64,000 nucleotides of DNA, taken from positions 84,321 through 148,320 of the forward strand of contig JAZKIM010000004.1 in assembly GCA_040384865.1 (NCBI GenBank). The letters are read 5' to 3'. The stretch is from JBDKLC01 sp040384865 (GTDB lineage: Bacteria; Patescibacteriota; Minisyncoccia; Phycocordibacterales; CAIZLB01). The translations under genes were made by a program, and so were the position numbers. The notes under the pieces are model-generated. The model was not told the origin of the DNA, searched no databases, and worked only from the letters and a program-made list of their open reading frames with translations. Of this stretch, positions 17,231 to 25,691 are shown piece after piece; the stretch's first letter is position 1, and each line of letters begins with the position of its first letter.

Positions 17231-18583
17231 ATGTGGAGCATCATGTCTACCTATCATTTCTGGCACAATTGTGTTTCCTGCGGCAAAGATTTCTCTCCTG
17301 ATAAGTTCCTCTACACTTGTCCTTCGTGTGGCGGCCTCCTGCTGGTTGCTCGAGATGAGCAATATATAAAAGATACCATCGGTACAGGAGAAAAAATCAG
17401 AAACTATTTTGACGACCTTCGTTTTGGAAAACGTCGGAAAGAATATCCGAATGATTCAGGTGTATGGCTTTGGCGAGATTTCATTTTGCCTGGCTTCCCA
17501 GAATCAGCGATCATTTCTCTTAAGGAAGGTCAGACTGACCTCTTTGAAATCCCAGACTGGCTTAAAAAAGAAGTTGGACTCAAGAACCTTTTCATTAAAC
17601 TCGAGGGCCAGGCACCATCAGAGAGTTTTAAGGATCGCGGCATGCCTGTTGCTGTCTCTGATGCTCTACGCCTCCAGCAAGAGTTTCCTGAACTCGGCAT
17701 TACCGGTATATCGTGCGCCTCAACAGGCGACACTTCGGCCGCTGCTGCGATATATTCTGCATACCGACGAGACAAGCTCTCTTGTTTGGTGCTTCTTCCA
17801 TTTGAAAAGATATCTGATCCTCAATTGTTTCAGGCGATGGCTCACGGGGCGGATGTACGCGCGATCAAACACCCCAACGGTTTCGATGGTTGTATGAAAT
17901 TGATTCAAGAATTTACCTTGCATCATCCTGAATTGGCTTTAGTGAATAGTAAGAATGACATGAGGGTTGTCGGGCAGGAAACGATCGGCCTTGAAATCAT
18001 TCAGGATCTTTCCTGGAAAGCACCTGAGTGGATCGCCCTTCCGGTAGGAAATGGCGGAAACCTTACAGCACTTCTTAGTGGACTCCTTCGCGCAAAAGAA
18101 TTTGGAATGATAGATAGTTTGCCAAAGATTATCGTTGGACAAACTACGGCAGCTGATACCTTGGTGCGATGGCAGGAGAGTGGCTATGAAAAATATGAGC
18201 CAGGGGAATATACAGATACGATTGCCAGTGCTATGAATATTAATAACCCGGTTAGTTTTCCTCGAATTCAAAAGTTGTATAAAAACTTTGACTTACATTT
18301 CTATCGCGTTTCAGAATCTGAGATTCAAAGGACATGGGCGCAGTTTACTCGAGCGGGGGCAAATATTTGTCCACAATCTGCCGTTGCTTTGAATGCTGTG
18401 CTTCAGGCGAAGGCGAAGGGACTTGTGAAAGAAACCGACACTGTTGTTTCGGTTTCCACTGCTTCATCAATCAAATTTGCGGAAACGGGAATTGTACATC
18501 ATAAGACTGGAAAGAAAGAGGATTTCGCTAATCCATATGAAATCATAGATGGAACAGTGGGGGCTTTGGAGAAGAGTTTGTAA
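17231..18583 (+). CDS. thrC: Threonine synthase
   Basis: PLP enzyme converting O-phosphohomoserine to threonine. It carries an N-terminal zinc-ribbon-like segment (CVSCGKDF ... CPSCGG) and the PLP lysine in SESFKDRGMPV. The nucleotide-binding-like ISCASTGDTSAAAA and the phosphate loop LPVGNGGNLTALLSG follow. 450 residues fits the class with the zinc ribbon. Start may be ATG 17231 or ATG 17243. No other threonine genes are in the window. The downstream hairpin at 18601 terminates it. Confidence 0.9.
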   Translation: MWSIMSTYHFWHNCVSCGKDFSPDKFLYTCPSCGGLLLVARDEQYIKDTIGTGEKIRNYFDDLRFGKRRKEYPNDSGVWLWRDFILPGFPESAIISLKEGQTDLFEIPDWLKKEVGLKNLFIKLEGQAPSESFKDRGMPVAVSDALRLQQEFPELGITGISCASTGDTSAAAAIYSAYRRDKLSCLVLLPFEKISDPQLFQAMAHGADVRAIKHPNGFDGCMKLIQEFTLHHPELALVNSKNDMRVVGQETIGLEIIQDLSWKAPEWIALPVGNGGNLTALLSGLLRAKEFGMIDSLPKIIVGQTTAADTLVRWQESGYEKYEPGEYTDTIASAMNINNPVSFPRIQKLYKNFDLHFYRVSESEIQRTWAQFTRAGANICPQSAVALNAVLQAKAKGLVKETDTVVSVSTASSIKFAETGIVHHKTGKKEDFANPYEIIDGTVGALEKSL

Positions 18584-18600
18584 GATACAAGAATGCAAAA

Positions 18601-18630
18601 CAAAAAACCGCCCATAGGGGCGGTTTTTTG
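18601..18630. terminator. Bidirectional intrinsic terminator
   Basis: CAAAAAACCGCCC and GGGCGGTTTTTTG pair around a short ATAG loop. It ends thrC (+) and the cold-shock gene (-). Confidence 0.93.
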
Positions 18631-18638
18631 TTGGTAGG

Positions 18639-18836
18639 TTATGCTCGCTTGACGTTCACGGCATTCTTTCCTTTGTCAGTTTCCTCTGTTTCAAAAGAAA
18701 CAGCGTCGCCTTCGCGAAGTTCATCGAACTTAACATCTACGAGAGAGTTAGTGTGAAAGAAAATATCCTTTCCTCCATCTTCTGGAGCGATAAAACCAAA
18801 ACCTTTTTCCATAATCTTCTTGATTACTCCTTTCAT
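18639..18836 (-). CDS. cspA: Cold-shock domain protein
   Basis: 65-residue single OB-fold RNA/DNA chaperone. RNP1 KGFGFIAPEDGG and RNP2 DIFFHTNSL are intact. The sequence upstream (18837-18900) lacks a near -10 box, so the mRNA probably has a longer 5' leader, as csp genes often do, which can respond to temperature. Confidence 0.95.
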   Translation of the reverse strand: MKGVIKKIMEKGFGFIAPEDGGKDIFFHTNSLVDVKFDELREGDAVSFETEETDKGKNAVNVKRA

Positions 18837-18959
18837 GGGGTTAGTTTGTTAGTTAATAATATACAAATGTAATTTCTTCGAAACTCGACGTGTTCTAAAT
18901 AGGCTCTTTGTTGCTGACAATGGTATCATGGCGAGGTTGGTTTGTCAAATCAAAAGAAA

Positions 18960-18997
18960 AACGCTCTCACCCAGTATTACTACTTTGGTGAGAGCGT
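18960..18997 (-). terminator. Intrinsic terminator of the 19020-19850 gene
   Basis: On the - strand the 10-bp stem CGCTCTCACC / GGTGAGAGCG encloses about 15 bases and is followed by TTTTTCTTTT. Confidence 0.85.
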
Positions 18998-19019
18998 TTG
19001 CATCGGCATGTTGCGGACG

Positions 19020-19850
19020 CTACTTTTTTGCCTCGTTGAGGCCGACGATGAACTTGGTCATCTCCTCGAGTTGTTTGGAGGTTGTTCGACAACCGGCGAA
19101 GGCTTGGCTTTCTGGATTGCCAAATCCTTTGCCACCACCCCATCCGTCGAACTTTTCCTTCACAGCCTTGCAGATGTCGCCAGGCCCGAAGTAATTGAGT
19201 TCGTAGGGAACGTCGTCGTAGGCATCGCTTTCCAGGTACATGTCGAGTTCGCCTTCGTGGGCAAGCGTCAGACAACGCACCAGAAGGTTTTCTTTACCGT
19301 TCGGCCAGGTCTGAAAAAGACGATCGGTAACCGGTGAGCACTTGTTGCTGTAACGCAGGTTGACGATGACGACACCACCGCGTTCCACGCGATTGGAGAT
19401 GCTGTGTTCAGCTTCCTCCTCCATTTGATTCGTCACACCCTGCGCTTGGCGGTCGGCGAGACGGATTCCGTAAATTTCGTCGTCGGTTGCCCCCATTTCA
19501 AGCATTGCAGGAATGTAGCCAGAATCATTCGCGGCGACGAGTTCATCGTGCCGAAAAGGTTTCACTCCGATCCATTTTAGGACCTGCAGGATCGAGGCGG
19601 GTTCGCCAGAGCGATTGCCGTGGTGATTAATGTCGCCGACGGGTTCACAGAGCTGAGTGTCAAACTCGAGTTCGACGCAGACTGGCGTGATCCCTTGCTG
19701 CAATGCCTCGTCGATCTCAGAGGCATAATCCGAAGTCTTGGCGCCCCAGTCGAGGCCTTTGTCTGCGAAGGGAATGCTGTGTTCCTGCAGTCGCTGACGG
19801 ATGGTCAGCATTTCGAGGTCATGGCCTCCCAAGAAGAACATGTATTTCAT
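19020..19850 (-). CDS. Hypothetical GC-rich solitary gene, weakly DHH-like
   Basis: 276 residues from the ATG at 19850 (a TTG at 19856 is also in frame). Notable segments are FFLGGHDLEM at the N-terminus, GDINHHGNRSGEP, and ANDSGYIPAMLEMGA followed by GIRLADRQAQGVT. The NHHG block next to acidic residues recalls the DHH motif of phosphoesterases, but the rest does not let me place it. Base composition is visibly more G+C-rich than the adjacent tRNA nucleotidyltransferase gene. It has its own strong terminator, hence a one-gene transcription unit. Confidence 0.6.
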   Translation of the reverse strand: MKYMFFLGGHDLEMLTIRQRLQEHSIPFADKGLDWGAKTSDYASEIDEALQQGITPVCVELEFDTQLCEPVGDINHHGNRSGEPASILQVLKWIGVKPFRHDELVAANDSGYIPAMLEMGATDDEIYGIRLADRQAQGVTNQMEEEAEHSISNRVERGGVVIVNLRYSNKCSPVTDRLFQTWPNGKENLLVRCLTLAHEGELDMYLESDAYDDVPYELNYFGPGDICKAVKEKFDGWGGGKGFGNPESQAFAGCRTTSKQLEEMTKFIVGLNEAKK

Positions 19851-20021
19851 TTTCAAAGGTCCAGCTTAGAAGTACGAGTGATTGATAATATTCACTCATC
19901 CAGTTTGTGGTTTAGGATGCCTAAGGGCAGCTTCAGGGCTAGTTCGGGTCTTACAGTACCACTTAATCCGTATTACGTCAAATACAAAAAAATGCGGAAT
20001 TAACGTATACTAAAAACACTC

Positions 20022-21023
20022 ATGGATATTAAATTTAAGGGAAAAATTGAGAGTTTAATAGCGGAAATAAAGAGTAGATACGATTTACGTTTTATTGATA
20101 TTGGTTTAGAAAAAGGTGCAAAGTTCTATATTTTTGGAGGAGTACTTCGAGATATGATTTTGGATAAACCATGGAAAGAGATTGACGTTCGAGTTTTTAT
20201 AAACGAACCATATCCAAAGAGAGATGATGTGATGGAACAGATATTAAGCGAGGCAGGTATTAATATTTCTTCAAAAATCCCTTTTGGTGAATCATTTACT
20301 GTATATAGATTTGTTCCACCTAATAGTAAGTCTAAGGTAGATATTGATCTTAGTGTTATAAGTAAAGACTTTTCTGTCGGCCCTGATTTTACGATTAATG
20401 GATTATATTTGGATTTTGTAACTCATGAATTAATTGATCCACATAATGCTATTCAAGCTATAGAAGAAAAAGTTATCAAGACGGCGCTGGAGCCAATACA
20501 ACAATTTAAGAATGAACCCTGGATGATATTCAGAGCTGTTAAAGCGGCGTGTCAATTTGATTTTAATATAGAGCAAAAAACATTGCAGGGGATGAAAGTC
20601 AATGCATCACTTGCAGAAGGAATGATGCAATCAATCGTTGATAAGAGTATGGGAGGAATGACAGAATGGCTCCTTGGAAACATGCTTCGAGGTCTTAAAT
20701 ATAACGCAAAGAAATTTGTTGATATTTGGAATGAGACCGGGATTACCCTTATTTTTGTAAAGTTTATTGCGAAGAATTATGGGAGTACCTCGAATGACAT
20801 TAAAATTACGAATCCTTTTGTGTTGGGGAGACATGACGGTTTTGAAGATAACTTAAATATATTTTTCAGTGAGGTATCAGTTGCTGTAGATAAAGAAAAT
20901 CCTGAAAAAGTATTCCGCAAGATATTAGATTTGTTCGAAATAGATAAGCCGAAACAGTTTGAGGATTTTATAATCGATCCTTCGAAGCTGAGGTTTATTA
21001 AAAATATAGATATTTTGGTTTGA
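20022..21023 (+). CDS. tRNA nucleotidyltransferase / poly(A) polymerase head-domain protein
   Basis: Class II nucleotidyltransferase fold. FGGVLRDMIL with the metal-binding EIDVRV is at the N-terminus. DFTINGLYLD and ELIDPHNAIQAIEEKVIKT follow as in CCA-adding enzymes, then a helical domain. 333 residues, somewhat shorter than full CCA transferases (about 400), and the C-terminal body is divergent. Four tRNA genes of this window lack an encoded CCA, so such an activity is needed; whether this gene supplies it or is a paralogue is open. Strongly A+T-rich. TATACT at 20006 precedes the ATG by 16 nt. Confidence 0.75.
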   Translation: MDIKFKGKIESLIAEIKSRYDLRFIDIGLEKGAKFYIFGGVLRDMILDKPWKEIDVRVFINEPYPKRDDVMEQILSEAGINISSKIPFGESFTVYRFVPPNSKSKVDIDLSVISKDFSVGPDFTINGLYLDFVTHELIDPHNAIQAIEEKVIKTALEPIQQFKNEPWMIFRAVKAACQFDFNIEQKTLQGMKVNASLAEGMMQSIVDKSMGGMTEWLLGNMLRGLKYNAKKFVDIWNETGITLIFVKFIAKNYGSTSNDIKITNPFVLGRHDGFEDNLNIFFSEVSVAVDKENPEKVFRKILDLFEIDKPKQFEDFIIDPSKLRFIKNIDILV

Positions 21024-21094
21024 TATACTTTCCATATGAAAAGCCCACCAGTTTGAGGTCCTTGTGGGAGCTTTCACTTGTGAGGCGTAAACCG

Positions 21095-21475
21095 TTAAAC
21101 TTTGAGTGCGGCCTGATCGAGTAGATTGATGAGCGCACTTCTCGCAAAGCCCCATGTAGAGGCTAGTTCGTCGAAGTGGTACACGATTCTGTTTCCACGA
21201 GGATCAAAGTGTCCATCGGGGCAGCTTCGCAGGTCATCCATTGATTGCTCTGCGCGGAGTCCAAAGTAATCCCAACCTTTGAATGTTTGCAGCAGGGCAA
21301 CCTTGAATTTACCGCTCAACATCTTGTACATGAGACAGACTGCTTGATAATTTTTTGCTCGTGGAGAGGGGCAGTCCGTTGTGATATCGAACGCAGCGAC
21401 GGGAGTGAGATTGACCCACGCCTCATCGTCAAAGAGTTCAATGCGTGCCAATTTACCGACTCTAATCTTTCTCAT
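21095..21475 (-). CDS. Hypothetical GC-rich protein
   Basis: About 126 residues from the ATG at 21475 (the frame is open up to a TTG at 21640, which would collide with the start of the divergent gene). Soluble, with FDITTDCPSPRAKNYQAV and FKGWDYFGLRAEQS segments, no recognised family. A hairpin on its 3' side (about 21040-21070; - strand AAAGCTCCCAC / GTGGGCTTTTC) can terminate it. It belongs to the GC-richer group of solitary genes. Confidence 0.5.
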   Translation of the reverse strand: MRKIRVGKLARIELFDDEAWVNLTPVAAFDITTDCPSPRAKNYQAVCLMYKMLSGKFKVALLQTFKGWDYFGLRAEQSMDDLRSCPDGHFDPRGNRIVYHFDELASTWGFARSALINLLDQAALKV

Positions 21476-21609
21476 TTGGAATAAATTGTTGTGCTGGATT
21501 TCCAGCGGGGTTTGTGTGCTTTGTTTGGCGGTATGATACCGAAAAAGGCTCTGTTTGACAACTCTTAAAAGTCCTTGTACTTTAAGGTCAGATTTCCGAA
21601 TCGATAATT

Positions 21610-21632
21610 CAAAACCAAACCTCAACCGGAAC
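21610..21632 (+). repeat. Shared leader block, copy 1
   Basis: TCAAAACCAAACCTCAAC is immediately upstream of the radical SAM start and is found identically at 62979-62996 upstream of gmk. In both places it is followed by one variable base and GGA. Confidence 0.7.
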
Positions 21633-21639
21633 CTTACCA

Positions 21640-23484
21640 ATGAAATATTCCCTCATCGCGCCACTTATGGTGGCGCTCCTCATTAAGCTGGAAGTCTTGG
21701 AAACACTTCCTGACTTTTCGTCCTGGTCTGACCCGACAAAGGTCCGCTGGAGCGAAGAACAGAACACCTACCTCGACCATTCTTTGGAAGGGGAACACTG
21801 GGCGCTTTGCGCAATCTTGTCCAGCGGCAAGCGGATGTCGGAACCGACAAAGGTTCCGATGAAAAAGTCACTTGCACTGACAATCCGCACCGACCTCTTT
21901 TATCGCAAGACCACTTATATTGCGGTAACCATGCTCGGTATGGTGCGTTCGATCGAACGCAAACAGTCGCGGCGACTCGTACTCGTGAATGTTGAGCAGA
22001 TGCTTAACGAACAGGCCGGTGATCTACAGCAATATCGCGTATGGCCACACCTCGGCCTCATCTTCGTCGGCACAGTTGCCGACGAAGAAGGGTACGAAGT
22101 CGTCATCTGGGACGAATACGCTAAAGGCAATGTGCCTTTGGAAAAACTCGTTCAGGAAGGCGACATCGTCGGCCTCAGTCTCGTTGTCACCGGAATGGAT
22201 CGCGGTATGATGCTCGCACGCCGGGCCAAAGAACTTGGCGCAGCCTGTGTCATCGCCGGGAATGACTCGGCGATCTTCCGTGCTAACCAGGTGATGGCTC
22301 AAAATGATCGACCGATCGACGCGGTCTTCACGACAAACAGTCTGACCGCGGTCAGGCAGTTTCTGCGAGAAATTGGCAGAACGCCGATCGAAGAGCTCGA
22401 CATCCCAGGTGTTCAGATGACAGCGCGTGGCGAAGTGCGTTCAAACGAACGTGATCAACTGCTCATCGAACAAGAAGCTCGAAAGAGCAGCGAGTTCAAT
22501 AGTGACGACGTGTTCGTTGTGCCGAAGTTGGAGCTCTACCCGCACTGGGAAGAGCTATGGACTAACTACCGCGCGACCTTCGGTCACAAGCACTCGAACC
22601 CGAAGACGGTGAAGAATGCAATTTCTCTCTTTGCCCAAGGGTGTACTCGCACCCGCGGTAGTGATGTGTGTCTTTACTGCACCATCGCCGGCGTCGCAGA
22701 TTTGCGTACGCCGTCGGAAGAAATTGTTCGACGCACCATTGAAGCGTACGATAAGTTCGGTATCGACATGCTCTACAACGCGACAGATAGCGTTTATGAA
22801 ATGGCGAAAGTCGTGAGTCAGCTCCAGAGGCTCGGTGCTTCGTGGAAGTCGATGACGATCTACGGCCGAGCACAAGGTATCGCTCGTGCCCCACACCTCA
22901 TTGAAGAATGGCAAAAAGTTGCGACGGAGCGACTACTCGTTAACGTCGGAATGGATTCCGGCAGTGACGAGATTCTTCATAAGGGGATCGTTAAATCTTC
23001 GACTGATGTGCTGGGCAGCCGTCTTGCTGAAAACCGAAACGCGGTGAAGTACATTCGACAGTCTGGTGCGCATCTGCACTACTCACTCATCTTCGGTTCA
23101 CCTGGAGAGACACTCGAAACGTGCGAAAGTAGCATCGAGTTTCTCGAATGGACGATCGAGGTTCTTGGTAGTCAGCTCGACATCTGCGAGACCGACGTCT
23201 TCTGGCTGAACTTCGGTTCGCCGGCAAGCCGGATATTCCGTGAGTATGCGTTCGCCGTGTACCTTGCGAGTCTCGCGGGGAAGACAATCGAGCGCGATGA
23301 GTGGCAGCGGGATTTTGCGCAGTATGCTAACGAACTTGTTGTGCCACAGTCAGTGGAGGAGTCGTGGTATCGCCACTTCACCAACATCGAGTACGAGACG
23401 GCGCAGTTGTTCAATCAGCGTGCGGCCGAGATCATGTCGCGACACACGGGGAGTATTAGGGGGCGAGCCTTTAGGCCTGCCTAA
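21640..23484 (+). CDS. B12-binding-type radical SAM protein with unusual cluster spacing
   Basis: Numbering from ATG 21640. Residues ~1-105 match nothing I recognise. Residues ~110-250 look like a cobalamin-binding Rossmann domain (RRLVLVNVEQ, GYEVVIWDEYA, DIVGLSLVVTGMDRGM). The radical SAM core starts at about residue 333 with GCTRTRGSDVCLYCTI, a C-x8-C-x2-C spacing instead of the usual C-x3-C-x2-C. A strand such as NVGMDSGSDEILHKG and the LIFGSPGET loop follow. Expected to perform radical methylation or rearrangement on an unknown substrate. GC-rich, monocistronic, with its own terminator. Confidence 0.8.
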   Translation: MKYSLIAPLMVALLIKLEVLETLPDFSSWSDPTKVRWSEEQNTYLDHSLEGEHWALCAILSSGKRMSEPTKVPMKKSLALTIRTDLFYRKTTYIAVTMLGMVRSIERKQSRRLVLVNVEQMLNEQAGDLQQYRVWPHLGLIFVGTVADEEGYEVVIWDEYAKGNVPLEKLVQEGDIVGLSLVVTGMDRGMMLARRAKELGAACVIAGNDSAIFRANQVMAQNDRPIDAVFTTNSLTAVRQFLREIGRTPIEELDIPGVQMTARGEVRSNERDQLLIEQEARKSSEFNSDDVFVVPKLELYPHWEELWTNYRATFGHKHSNPKTVKNAISLFAQGCTRTRGSDVCLYCTIAGVADLRTPSEEIVRRTIEAYDKFGIDMLYNATDSVYEMAKVVSQLQRLGASWKSMTIYGRAQGIARAPHLIEEWQKVATERLLVNVGMDSGSDEILHKGIVKSSTDVLGSRLAENRNAVKYIRQSGAHLHYSLIFGSPGETLETCESSIEFLEWTIEVLGSQLDICETDVFWLNFGSPASRIFREYAFAVYLASLAGKTIERDEWQRDFAQYANELVVPQSVEESWYRHFTNIEYETAQLFNQRAAEIMSRHTGSIRGRAFRPA

Positions 23485-23510
23485 GAGGACAAGCTCCTTA
23501 GAAAACAGCG

Positions 23511-23543
23511 GGGCCTTCAACGAAAGTTGGAGGTCCTGTTTTT
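23511..23543 (+). terminator. Intrinsic terminator with GAAA tetraloop
   Basis: GGGCCTTCAAC / GTTGGAGGTCC (two G-T pairs) closed by GAAA, followed by TGTTTTTAT; it ends the radical SAM gene. Confidence 0.88.
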
Positions 23544-23548
23544 ATATA

Positions 23549-23590
23549 AAAACGCAGCCACCCCTTTCAGGATGGCCGCTATGTTTTTTG
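23549..23590 (-). terminator. Intrinsic terminator of the EamA transporter gene
   Basis: On the - strand GCGGCCATCC pairs with GGGTGGCTGC across the loop TGAAAG and is followed by GTTTTTATA. It is adjacent to, but separate from, the + strand terminator. Confidence 0.75.
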
Positions 23591-24433
23591 CCCCTCAGAC
23601 TTCACAACCCAACGGCTGAGGTAGCCGGTCGCAATGAGTGCGACTATGACCCCACCCCACTGAAGTGGTGATAGTTTCTCACCGAGCAGTATTCCCGCGA
23701 CGATGATCACCGCAAGGGTTTCACCTTGAGCAAGGACGCTTGCCACTTCGACGGGCAAATTGTCGAAGGCGACGAGATTTGCCAGCCAGTAGAGGAAACC
23801 ACCGACGAAGGCAAAGGCGATGATCGCCAACCGCAGTTCAGCGTTTTCGTTGACTGCCGACCAGGAAGCGTCGAGACTTCCGATGACTCCGATTGTGCCA
23901 ATGCCGACTGATCCCCAAAAGCATCGATGCATCGAGGATGACTTTGCCCGTACGATCAGCTCGTACAGGATACCGTTCGTGGCGGTAGCGAGGAGACTCC
24001 AGAGCAATCCGGTCATATTGAAGTTTCCGTTCCAGCGGGCGGCGATGATACCGCTCAGCATAAGACAGAAACAAATGATCGGCGCAGTGGAAACCTTTTT
24101 GCCAAAGATCCAGGCAATGAAGAAGTTCACTGCCGGAGTCGTTGCGATGATGATAATCGTTGGTCCCGCGCCCCACTCGCGAATGCCTTTGAATAGGCCG
24201 AGTGATGCGAAGGGGACGCAGAGCGCGATCAAGTACGTGTACTTGTCGGTGGTTGCGACCCGTCCGCGCAGGAGTAGGAACGCGAGAATGGCGGTGAGCC
24301 AGCCGCGCATTGCGAGCAACTGTTCGGGTGTTTGTGACTTCAGTACATTGACGAAAGGAAGGGCAAGCCCCGCTGTTAGCCAAATACCGATGACTCCGAG
24401 GAGCCCGAGAGAGACATGGTGTTTGGGGCGCAC
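23579..24433 (-). CDS. EamA/DMT-family transporter
   Basis: 284 residues with about ten hydrophobic helices in two repeats, as in drug/metabolite exporters. The C-terminal repeat contains LPVEVASVLAQGETLAV and GEKLSPLQWGGVIVALIATG, typical of the family. GTG start at 24433 with a near-perfect ribosome site AAAGGAGGTG five bases upstream, a signal rarely seen elsewhere in this window. GC-rich like its neighbour, with its own terminator. Substrate unknown. Confidence 0.85.
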   Translation of the reverse strand: MRPKHHVSLGLLGVIGIWLTAGLALPFVNVLKSQTPEQLLAMRGWLTAILAFLLLRGRVATTDKYTYLIALCVPFASLGLFKGIREWGAGPTIIIIATTPAVNFFIAWIFGKKVSTAPIICFCLMLSGIIAARWNGNFNMTGLLWSLLATATNGILYELIVRAKSSSMHRCFWGSVGIGTIGVIGSLDASWSAVNENAELRLAIIAFAFVGGFLYWLANLVAFDNLPVEVASVLAQGETLAVIIVAGILLGEKLSPLQWGGVIVALIATGYLSRWVVKSEGQKT

Positions 24434-24618
24434 GAGAGCACCTCCTTTCTTGTTAAAATTGTTTTGAGCAAGGTTACGCGAATGCGTGCCTGGGGCTATA
24501 GTGCAATAAAATTAAGATTTTGTACAGATGCAAAATATGGAGGTTATTAGACCAGGTTAGAGCCTCTTTTGATAAGGATTGATTTAATTATATAAATAGT
24601 TGATGATATAAAATACTT
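24434..24618. other. Intergenic region between the EamA transporter and nucleotidyltransferase genes
   Basis: Holds the leader and ribosome site of the transporter gene on the - strand and TATAAA at 24607 (12 nt before the ATG) for the gene at 24619; nothing else stands out. Confidence 0.5.
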
Positions 24619-25479
24619 ATGACAAGTCACGAATCTATAAATCGTTTTGATGTGGGTGATAACGGAGAGATAAGAGAAAGACTCTCTATAATTCAAGAGT
24701 CAGTGAGAGAAATTCAAGAAACTTATCCAGAGGTTGTCGGTTTCCTCATGTTTGGTTCAATGGTAAAAGGTTATGCAACTGAAGAAAGTGATATCGATGG
24801 AAGAATCATAATTGATGTAGAGCAGATTCATGATAAAAATTCTAATACAGTGACTGTTATAGGGTGGAGGTCATTAAAAAATGATGCCGGTGCCTTATCA
24901 GTAAAAGAAAGAGGATTGAGCCCTTCTAGTATTCACGCCCGCTTTGAAGACGCCACAAAGAAAAGATATGAAGATTTGATAAAAGATAAATTTAAGTTGG
25001 GTATATCAAAATTAAGTGATGAACAGGTTAGACACATAGAAGCTTTACCTATATCTTTCGAAGCTCTCGATAAAATATTAAAGATTTGGAGAGATAATGT
25101 TGCGGAGTTCAAGGCGATAGAGGATGCGGATAAAAAGATCAGGAAAAAGCATAAAAAAGAAGAACTGTCTGATGAGGATATGGCTTTTTTGATGCGAGAG
25201 AAGAGTTTTAAACTTCCAGAAAAAAACATACAGGCTTCAGAATATCTTTCGCAACTATTCTTTTTAAGTGTCGGTTCGAGTAATATTCGTCCTTACCGTG
25301 CCTATATTATTAAGAAGCTTTTTTCTTACGGAGAAATTGGGAAAGAAATGTGGACACATATTATTAGCTATACAGAAATTATGGAAAGAAGGCTGGTGGA
25401 TGAAGAGAAAAAAGAAGGTGAGGCTCTCAGCGTAAAATATCCCAGAACACTGGAAGATGCGAAGTATATTTATGGTTAA
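24619..25479 (+). CDS. Nucleotidyltransferase-domain protein
   Basis: Pol beta-type nucleotidyltransferase motif FGSMVKGYATEESDIDGRI around residues 49-67 (GS...DxD), followed by a helical region with many Lys/Glu. 286 residues, much larger than minimal MNT antitoxins, and the C-terminal half is unrecognised. Could transfer a nucleotide to a small molecule, RNA or protein. Not an obvious member of a MNT-HEPN pair because no HEPN partner is adjacent. Confidence 0.75.
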   Translation: MTSHESINRFDVGDNGEIRERLSIIQESVREIQETYPEVVGFLMFGSMVKGYATEESDIDGRIIIDVEQIHDKNSNTVTVIGWRSLKNDAGALSVKERGLSPSSIHARFEDATKKRYEDLIKDKFKLGISKLSDEQVRHIEALPISFEALDKILKIWRDNVAEFKAIEDADKKIRKKHKKEELSDEDMAFLMREKSFKLPEKNIQASEYLSQLFFLSVGSSNIRPYRAYIIKKLFSYGEIGKEMWTHIISYTEIMERRLVDEEKKEGEALSVKYPRTLEDAKYIYG

Positions 25480-25691
25480 TTTTGGACAGGGTGGAAAATT
25501 TATCAAACCGATTAATAGAGATATGGGAGTTTATTTAAAGGTGAAATAATACTTTGGAAGCATCGTCAGTGTCGTAAATGAAAAACCTGTTATATGGATA
25601 CCTTTAGCGAAAAAGAAGGTATTAAAGGAGGAAAATGGGTGGTAGAGAGGTTAAAATAACCCTAACTAGTCGGTTTAGAAGTTGAAAGATA

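Noticed and set aside
22555..22914. Long antisense frames inside the radical SAM gene
   Set aside because: Such frames arise from the codon pattern of GC-richer genes; no domain or start signal.
24619..25479. MNT-HEPN toxin-antitoxin system
   Set aside because: The nucleotidyltransferase is far larger than a minimal MNT and no HEPN gene adjoins it.
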